Part shown: positions 1 through 6,400 of the stretch, piece by piece
Position numbering within the stretch: position 1 is the stretch's first letter
Layout: each line of letters begins with the position of its first letter
Assembly: GCA_027451645.1 (NCBI GenBank)
Contig: DAIDIX010000077.1
Location: forward strand, 1 to 7,822
From: Candidatus Dormiibacterota bacterium
GTDB taxonomy: Bacteria > Chloroflexota > Dormibacteria > Aeolococcales > Aeolococcaceae
Reading direction: 5' to 3'
Length of the DNA: 7,822 bases
Made by a program: the position numbers and the translations under genes
The notes under the pieces: model-generated
The model's database searches: none
The model's input: the letters and a program-made list of their open reading frames with translations, nothing else
What the model was told of the DNA's origin: nothing

Positions 1-882
1 CCAACACTTGGTGCCTGGGCTGACTGTGGCTCCACAAGCTACCCTGACACACTCTTCTGGGCACCATATACGGATCCGGAGCCGCAGCTGACGAATCTCA
101 ATCCTGCTGTCGACTTCATTGTCAACAGTTCCGGAGCAGTGCTCTATCCGAATCCTGTCCCTGCAGGCAATCCTGTGTCGACATGGAACAGAGGTGGCAC
201 ACCAATCAACTACAACTGGGGATGTGTCTCCTATGCTGGAGTCTCACTGCCCGGATACTCGTTCAGCACGTCGAAGTCAAGCGCCATTGGTGATGGCAGC
301 ATTACGGATGGCATACCCCACATGCTGGTGCTGCATCAGTTCACTGCAACAGCAGCAAGCGGCACCATAGGGTTCGTGGGCTGCCCAGCAAGTGGCCAGC
401 ATCTCGGACCAAACGGCGGCTACTCGATCTGCTCGTACGGGAATCCTGCCCAGGAAGAGGTGGTTGCCACAATCTACACAGATGTTGTTCCTGACAGCTA
501 TTCATGGAACTTCACTTCAGCAACATCCATCTCGCCTGGTGGAGGAGCTGGAACGCCAATAGCAGCGATGGCACACACATATGAGCATGTTCATCCTGCA
601 GCAACGGGAGGTCCAAAGGTCCAGATTGTTGCCACCCGGACTGTTCGGGAAAGCTGCACGTACTACACGATCACAAACAATCAGCCACCATCTGCTCCCA
701 CAGCGTGCACGACTTCCGTATTCACGCTGTCTGCTGGAGGAAGCTGGTGGGCAAGCGGAACTTCTGGGAAGCCGTCCTGCCCAAATCCACTCCCCACAAC
801 AAATTCCATCTGTGGCACCCAGACATTCGCATCGAACACATTTGATGTGCAGCAGATTGTCCCCATTCCGGGCAGCTCATAG
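1..882 (+). CDS. C-terminal part of a putative secreted protein with a PKD-like stretch (5' end outside window)
   Basis: The frame is open from the first base to a TAG at 880-882, giving 293 residues of a longer protein whose start is not in the window. No family is recognised with confidence. The composition is typical of exported proteins: rich in Gly, Ser, Thr, Pro and aromatics, few charged residues, and eight cysteines (residues 9, 75, 128, 144, 219, 236, 260, 271 of the fragment), an even number that would allow disulfides. Around residues 164-215 there is a PxSYxWNF strand followed by an HTYE turn and a strand ending in VATRTV. This resembles the PKD beta-sandwich pattern (YxWDFGDG ... 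HTY ... VTxT), but the GDG turn is missing. No membrane anchor, sorting signal or transmembrane helix is seen at the C-terminus. An internal GTG at 139 is probably not the start, because the coding character continues upstream of it. A role at the cell surface is inference. The CDS itself is fairly sure; the function is not. Confidence 0.75.
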   Translation, partial: PTLGAWADCGSTSYPDTLFWAPYTDPEPQLTNLNPAVDFIVNSSGAVLYPNPVPAGNPVSTWNRGGTPINYNWGCVSYAGVSLPGYSFSTSKSSAIGDGSITDGIPHMLVLHQFTATAASGTIGFVGCPASGQHLGPNGGYSICSYGNPAQEEVVATIYTDVVPDSYSWNFTSATSISPGGGAGTPIAAMAHTYEHVHPAATGGPKVQIVATRTVRESCTYYTITNNQPPSAPTACTTSVFTLSAGGSWWASGTSGKPSCPNPLPTTNSICGTQTFASNTFDVQQIVPIPGSS

Positions 883-895
883 AACTTCAGGACTG

Positions 896-912
896 AGCAG
901 CTCGATGCTGCT
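896..912. terminator. weak stem-loop between convergent genes
   Basis: A 6-bp perfect stem (AGCAGC / GCTGCT) with a 5-nt loop lies in the 34-bp gap between the stops of the two convergent genes at 882 and 917. No T-tract follows on either strand. Only its position makes it a terminator candidate; it could be chance. Confidence 0.2.
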
Positions 913-916
913 GGAG

Positions 917-1714
917 CTACGTACGGGCAGGTGCATCCCGTACCCGCTCGACAAGTGCAACAACGTGGAGTGCAAAGGTTGGCAGGACTAGTACGATACC
1001 GAGGATCAGTGCAACCCAGTCCACTGGACCTCCAGCTAGTCGAACGAAATAGCAGATCACGAATGTTGCACCTACGAGCGCAGTGTTCCGTCTACCCCAC
1101 TTCGTATGCACAAGCTCCGGACGCTTTCCCATGACGAAGATGATTGGCGTGAGGAGAAATGGACCGCAGTAGCGGATCACAATGGCAATGCATAGCCACA
1201 GTGGAATGATCCCGCGGTTCCAGCACCCAAGTGCCCCAATGCTGAAAAACACTACATCAGAAGCGGGATCCAGTGCCTTGCCCAGAATTGTAGTTGGCCC
1301 CCACCTCCTGGCCCAGTACCCATCAGCTGCATCAAAGAGGCCAACCGTCACGCCAAGAACAGCCCACCAGAGAAGTCCCTCCCGTCCGGAAAAGGGAAGA
1401 AACGCTGCAAGTACGAGTGCGTACGTAAGCCAGGCCCGGAGTGCAGTAAGGCCGTTTGGCACACCAAGCGCGTTCTCTGGTGTCCCATCAGGCCTTCTGA
1501 GCCACGGAAGTGCAGCAATGAACACTGCACAGACAAACACCCACCAGAGTGCTGCAAAGACAATGAGAAGCAGTATCGGGGGATGGTGCTGAGACCGTGC
1601 AAGGAGAAGTGCAGAGACACCTGCAAGGATGACAGCTCCTGCTGCTGCCCATGCCACCAAAGACAGGATCTGCCTTTTCCGGTCTCCCCGAGGAACCTGA
1701 ATTGAATGATTCAT
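917..1714 (-). CDS. CDP-alcohol phosphatidyltransferase family membrane protein
   Basis: This 265-residue integral-membrane enzyme should transfer a phosphatidyl group from a CDP-linked lipid to an alcohol acceptor during phospholipid synthesis in the cytoplasmic membrane. The family signature D-x2-D-G-x2-A-R-x8-G-x3-D-x3-D is complete, with D128, D131, G132, A135, R136, G145, D149 and D153, so the metal-binding active site is intact. The family's LPNxLTxLR-type segment is present as VPNGLTALR near residues 85-93. At least six hydrophobic segments are visible, and the helices after the motif are typical. Before the usual core there are about 80 extra residues with two likely helices (roughly 17-40 and 46-70), so the protein is longer than the common 180-220 residues. 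The start is ATG at 1714, with AGGA ten bases upstream. The acceptor (glycerol phosphate, inositol phosphate or another) cannot be read from the sequence, and no neighbour helps. Family assignment is secure. Confidence 0.9.
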   Translation of the reverse strand: MNHSIQVPRGDRKRQILSLVAWAAAGAVILAGVSALLLARSQHHPPILLLIVFAALWWVFVCAVFIAALPWLRRPDGTPENALGVPNGLTALRAWLTYALVLAAFLPFSGREGLLWWAVLGVTVGLFDAADGYWARRWGPTTILGKALDPASDVVFFSIGALGCWNRGIIPLWLCIAIVIRYCGPFLLTPIIFVMGKRPELVHTKWGRRNTALVGATFVICYFVRLAGGPVDWVALILGIVLVLPTFALHVVALVERVRDAPART

Positions 1715-1728
1715 GCTTGAAGAATCCT

Positions 1729-1748
1729 ACACTGTCACTGGACACTGT
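1729..1748. promoter_or_regulatory. direct repeat upstream of the phosphatidyltransferase gene
   Basis: The heptamer ACACTGT occurs at 1729-1735 and again at 1742-1748, 13 bp apart. It lies 15-34 bp upstream of the start at 1714, in the gap between divergent genes. The position suits a regulator site, but the element is short and no matching regulator is visible. Confidence 0.2.
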
Positions 1749-1780
1749 TGCATGAACTGGCACACTTCGGTATCTCTCCC

Positions 1781-2083
1781 ATGAAACTGCTCCCTCTCCT
1801 CCTGAGGCTCCTCCTGCGCACTGTGCATCTCAGAACTTCACGAAATCCTGCCGGATGGATACCTTCCAAGCCAGCAGTCTCAGGGATGAGACGGCTGTTC
1901 CACCGTCTCCGTCTCATCCTCCTTCTTGCTGCGGGAGGAGTACTCTGCCTCATGGGCATGCCACTCAGTCTCATTCCGCCCCACTGGCCAGGAATCGAGC
2001 TTCTTGGAATTGCCTGCATTCTCATGCTTGCTGCAGTCCTTGTCGGATTCCGGCAGTCAGGAACACCGCACAGCAGCATCTAG
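1781..2083 (+). CDS. small putative two-helix membrane protein
   Basis: This reading frame encodes 100 residues from ATG 1781. TTG 1748 gives 111 residues and ATG 1886 gives 65; none of the three starts has a convincing Shine-Dalgarno sequence. The C-terminal half has two hydrophobic segments, one running from LRLILLLAAGG to about MGMPL and one from GIELLGIACILML to VLVGF. They are joined by a short turn containing IPPHWPG, and basic residues precede the first segment. This layout recalls small actinobacterial membrane proteins with a PGPGW-type turn between two helices, but the resemblance is by eye only. The gene would fill most of the otherwise empty 365 bp between 1714 and 2080. It converges on lpdA, and the CTAG at 2080-2083 gives the TAG stop of both genes. 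Codon choice (CTC, CTT, GGA) resembles its neighbours. It could be a chance frame; the 65-residue form is the best-supported core. Confidence 0.5.
   Translation: MKLLPLLLRLLLRTVHLRTSRNPAGWIPSKPAVSGMRRLFHRLRLILLLAAGGVLCLMGMPLSLIPPHWPGIELLGIACILMLAAVLVGFRQSGTPHSSI
1884..1919. repeat. 11-bp perfect inverted repeat
   Basis: GGATGAGACGG (1884-1894) and CCGTCTCATCC (1909-1919) are perfect reverse complements around a 14-nt loop. A G-U pair could extend the RNA stem by one. An alternative 7-bp stem with an 8-nt loop is also possible (1888-1894 with 1903-1909). The repeat spans the internal ATG at 1886 of the small plus-strand ORF and lies about 160 nt downstream of the lpdA stop. No T-run follows on either strand, so intrinsic termination is not clear. 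Confidence 0.5.
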
Positions 2084-3444
2084 CTGAGATACGGAGCAAG
2101 CTTCATCGAGTGCTGGGCAGTATCCATGATGAGTTCGCTTACTGTCGGGTGCGCATGGATGATCTCTCCCAGCTCCTCGCCAGTGAGTCCATCACTCATT
2201 GCAACGCCAATCTCATGTATCACTTCGACTGCATGGACACCCATGACAGTTGCACCGAGGATGATTCCACTTCCCTTCTCGAGAACGAGAGATGCAACAC
2301 CGTCCGACTCTCCCTCGGCAAGTGCCTTGCCATTTCCCCGGAACCGTGTCTGTGTCACCTGCACCTCAAGGCCCCGTGCCTTTGCTGTCTCCTCGGAAAG
2401 GCCGACTGCTGCAATCTCGGGATGCGTATAGATGCAGGAAGGAACGACTGTGCGATCCATTGGCCTCACCTCGATGCCAAGTGCATTGTCGACTGCACGT
2501 GCTCCCTCTGCACTTGCAAGATGTGCAAGCTGCAATCCACCAATGCAGTCTCCAGCAGCAAAGATGTTCGGAGAAGCTGTGGCAAGCAGGGGATCCACCA
2601 CAATCCATCCCCTCTCATCAAGCTCAATGCCAGACTCCTCAAGCCCAATGCCCCTGGTAAGTGGAGCTCGTCCCACAGCAACAAGGAGGTACTCTCCTTC
2701 CACTTTCGCACCATCCTCAAGGACAGTGGTCGTGTGAGTTCCCTTCGCTGATATTGCACTCACTCCTGTTCCCGTACGGAATGTCACGCCCTGGGCCTCC
2801 ATGAGCGTCTGGAACTGGCTGACAATGCGTGCATCAATTCCTGCCAGTATCCGTGGCAGTGCCTCTATGACTGTCACAGAAGTACCCAGAGTTGCGTAGA
2901 GACTTGCAAACTCGCATCCTATTACTCCACCACCAATGATGGTCAGCGATTTCGGAATGACCTCGAGATCCAGAATGTCGTCTGAAGTCATGATCCGCTC
3001 ATGGGTCATGTCTGCAAATGGGAGACCTTTTGGAGCAGTTCCAACACATATAATGAGCGTGTCGTAACTGATGCGTTCATCTCCAACGACAACATCTCCC
3101 CCATCGAGAATTCCGTGTCCCTCGACCACACGCACCCTCTTCCGCTCACAGGCTCCCTCAACTCCCCGCCGCATCGTCATGACAATGTCGTTCTTTCGGG
3201 CAAGCATTGCAGGAACATTGATTTTCGGTCGTGGCACTTCAATGCCGTATGCTGCAGCATGGTCGATCTTGCGGAACACATCAGCAGTTGCAAGGAGCGA
3301 CTTTGTCGGAATGCAGCCACGGTTCAGGCAGGTACCACCGAGTTCCCTCTCCTCAATGAGCACAACCTCTGCCCCACGCTGTGCAGCATGGAGAGCTGCA
3401 ACGTCTCCAGCAGGTCCACCCCCGAGCACTACACAGCGGGTCAT
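2080..3444 (-). CDS. lpdA: dihydrolipoyl dehydrogenase (E3)
   Basis: This 454-residue cytoplasmic flavoenzyme reoxidises dihydrolipoyl groups with NAD+ as the E3 component of 2-oxoacid dehydrogenase complexes. The N-terminal FAD dinucleotide fold is LGGGPAG at residues 7-13. The redox disulfide motif GGTCLNRGCIPTK holds C39 and C44. The NAD-binding fold GGGVIGCEFA starts at 171, the second FAD motif FAAGDC is at 295-300, and the interface domain ends with HPTVSE, supplying the catalytic H432 and E437. Every signature residue is present and the length is normal. The frame is open upstream to 3681, but ATG 3444 is the real start: the FAD fold begins right after it, AGGAGG lies six bases upstream, and it overlaps the stop of the E2-E1 fusion gene by 4 bp (ATGA). 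Translational coupling with that gene makes this the dedicated E3 of the 2-oxoglutarate complex, though it may also serve other complexes. Confidence 0.97.
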   Translation of the reverse strand: MTRCVVLGGGPAGDVAALHAAQRGAEVVLIEERELGGTCLNRGCIPTKSLLATADVFRKIDHAAAYGIEVPRPKINVPAMLARKNDIVMTMRRGVEGACERKRVRVVEGHGILDGGDVVVGDERISYDTLIICVGTAPKGLPFADMTHERIMTSDDILDLEVIPKSLTIIGGGVIGCEFASLYATLGTSVTVIEALPRILAGIDARIVSQFQTLMEAQGVTFRTGTGVSAISAKGTHTTTVLEDGAKVEGEYLLVAVGRAPLTRGIGLEESGIELDERGWIVVDPLLATASPNIFAAGDCIGGLQLAHLASAEGARAVDNALGIEVRPMDRTVVPSCIYTHPEIAAVGLSEETAKARGLEVQVTQTRFRGNGKALAEGESDGVASLVLEKGSGIILGATVMGVHAVEVIHEIGVAMSDGLTGEELGEIIHAHPTVSELIMDTAQHSMKLAPYLS

Positions 3445-6400
3445 GCCGAGCCTCCTGACCCATGAAGAGCCTGTTCGATCACATGATGCTGCTCTGCATG
3501 GTACAGCCCCTCTGAGCCTTCTGCAGCACTTGCACGAGGCGGACGGGAGATTACGCTCCACCCGCCATTCCTGACAACATCCTGCTGCGTTAGGTACCAC
3601 CATGCTCCCATGTTTTCTGGTTCCTCCTGCACCCAGATGATCTCCTTCGCCTTTGCATACTGCTTGACGAGCTCTGCACACTCCTGCACGGGGAATGGAT
3701 AGAGCTGCTCCACCCGTACAACAGCTGTATCAGGAGTACGCAGATCCGAATTGATGAGATCGTAGTACACATGACCCGAGCAGAAGAGGAGACGCCGAAT
3801 GCGGTTCGGATCTTCGACAGCAGGATCATCGATGACCCGCTGGAACTTTCCCGTGAGCAGATCCTGAAGTCCTGCTGCTGCTGCCTTGTTCCTGAGCAGA
3901 CTCTTCGGAGTGGCAACGACCAGGGGCAGCGGTATGGGCTGGTGTGCCTGATCCCGCAGAAGGTGGAAGTACTGTGAGGAAGTTGAACAGTTCACAACCC
4001 GGAGATTCGTGTCAACACCGAGCTGGAGGAACCTTTCTATTCTGCTGCTGCTATGCTCTGGCCCCATTCCCTCATACCCGTGGGGAAGAAGGAGTACAAG
4101 TCTGGCATGCTGGCCCCACTTGATTCTGCCTGACGCAATGAACTGGTCAATAATCATCTGAGCATTGTTGATGAAGTCCCCAAACTGCGCTTCCCAGAGT
4201 ACAAGTGACTTCTCATATGCAGCTGCATAACCATATTCGAAGCCAATGCATGCAAGCTCACTGAGCGGACTGTTGACAATGGTGAACTGTGTCGATACTC
4301 CTGGGAGATGCTGGAGTGGTATCCACACTTCTCCATGGGAGTTGAGGACTCCTGCATGGCGGTGACTGAACGTTCCCCTCAGGGTATCCTGTCCACTGAG
4401 TCGAATCGGGACTCCCTCGTGGAGAAGTCCAGCAAAGGCAAGTGCCTCTGCTGTGCCGAAATCAACTTCATTTGTGTCAAGTGCCTGTGCCCTGCGTTCC
4501 ATCTGCTTTACGAGTTTCGGATTGAGTGTGAACCGCTCAGGATATGTCGTGATGTGGGTGAGAGCATCCCTGAGCTCCTGCTCAGTGGATGCTGGAACAG
4601 AAGGTGGAGTATCAAGATCAGGAACTACACCCGAGACGAAAATATCGTGATTCCCATCACTCTTCACCTTCTGATGCTCGCCCTTGATCTCCGCCTGAAT
4701 TGCTGCAAGACGTGATTTCCTGTCCTGTTCTGAAAGCAGTCCCTCACGGGTGAGCTTTTCTCCGTAAAGCTGGTGCACGGGCGGATGCGCCTTGATGATG
4801 TCATACATCACTGGCTGCGTATATGATGGTTCATCAGTCTCGTTGTGCCCATAGCGTCGGTACCCGACGATGTCGATGACTACGTCCCTGTGAAACTGCT
4901 CCCGGATATCAATGGCCAGCTGCATGGACCACAGGACACTCTCGATGTCATCTGCATTGACATGGATGACCGGTATCCCGAATCCCTTGGCAACATCTGT
5001 TGCATAGGTTGTGGACCGTCCCTCATCTGGATTGGTCGTAAAGCCCAGCTGGTTGTTCGCAATAATATGGAGTGTTCCATCTGTCGTGTAGCCAGCAAGT
5101 GCTGCAAGGTTGAGTGTTTCTGTCACTCCTCCCTGGGCAATGAATGCAGCATCCCCATGAATAAGTACAGGACACGCTCGGCCACCATCCCACGGTTCTG
5201 CGGTTCCTGTCTGTGACTGCAGCGACCTTGTCCACCCCTCGACTACTGCATCGACAGCCTCAAGATGGCTCGGATTCGGCAGCAGATGAACCTCAATGCC
5301 CTTTCCTCCGGCTGACACGTATGTGCCACTGCCGCTGAGATGGTACTTCACATCTCCCATGCTTCCCGCAGAACTCACAGGCTGCTCGTAGGTACCGTAC
5401 TCATAGGCGCGAAGCACCTGGTCGTAGGACTGTGTGACAACCCTGGAGATGATTGCCTGGCGCCCACGATGGGCCATGCCGAGAACACAGTGCGCTGTGC
5501 CTGATGCAATGAGACGGTCGAGGACAAGCTGCAGTGCAGGGACGAGCACTTCAAGTCCCTCGAGGGAGAACACCTTCTCCCCGAGGAAGGTTTTCCTGAG
5601 ATATTCCTCCAGCGTATTGGCCCGGGAAAGCTCCTCGAAGACCTGAACCCTGTCGAGGGATGGAATGGATCGTTCCATCCGCTTCTCGACGCGCTCCATG
5701 ATCCATGACCGAAGAACTGGATCGTCGCAGTGCATGAACTCGAAACCAATTGTCTGGCAGTATCGTGACTCAAGCCAGTCCACGAGATCTCCCACTGTCC
5801 CTACTGTTCGTGCTCCTTCAGGAAGGATGCCCTGGATGCCAGACGGTATGGTCTCACCACGCTGGAGATTGTAGGTACCAGGATCAAGGAGGGGTGTCCT
5901 GCTGACTGGCTGGAGCTGGAGAGGATCAAGTGTTGCCTGGAGATGTCCATATTCCCGATACGCGCCAAGGAGCTGCTGGATACCGAGTGCACGCATGATC
6001 TCCCCGGGGGATATCTGCTCATCCCACTGCGAAGGAGCGAGGGTTCCTGCAGCTGCAGGAAGTCCTCCTGCAGGAGATGGCGTGAACGGGGGAAGAGTCA
6101 GCCCGAAGTCCTCTGCGAGCTTCTCGTAGAAGCCGTCTTCTCCCTCCAGCATTCCCTCGATGTCCTTGAGGAATGATCCCGATTCAGCACCCTGGATGAT
6201 CCGGTGATCATAGGTACTCGTCATCGTCATCACTTTCGCAATTCCAAGCTGTCGTATGACGTCCTTCGATACCGATGACCATTCAGCAGGATATGCGATG
6301 CTTCCCACTGCTATGATCGTGCCCTGGCCAGCCATGAGCCGGGGTACTGAGGCCACAGTTCCAAGGCCGCCAGGATTCGTGAGTGTCAGGGTTCCGCCCT

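Noticed and set aside
139..141. GTG 139 as the start of the first gene
   Set aside because: The frame is open to the window edge and upstream residues have the same exported-protein character, so the gene is better read as truncated at the left.
883..1134. Plus-strand ORFs over the phosphatidyltransferase 3' end
   Set aside because: They are antisense to a gene with a complete catalytic motif and show no protein-like features.
1735..2079. Minus-strand 114-codon ORF between lpdA and the phosphatidyltransferase gene
   Set aside because: It is very Arg-rich with no domain, and mirrors the plus-strand membrane-protein frame, which has clear hydrophobic segments.
1855..2751. Long plus-strand frame of 298 codons opposite lpdA
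   Set aside because: It is a shadow of the lpdA coding region: Cys- and His-rich, with no domain, and most of it lies antisense to a certain gene.
3445..3681. Upstream extension of the lpdA frame by 79 residues
   Set aside because: It overlaps the end of the E2-E1 fusion gene, has Cys- and Arg-rich noise composition, and the FAD fold begins right after ATG 3444, which has a perfect ribosome-binding site.
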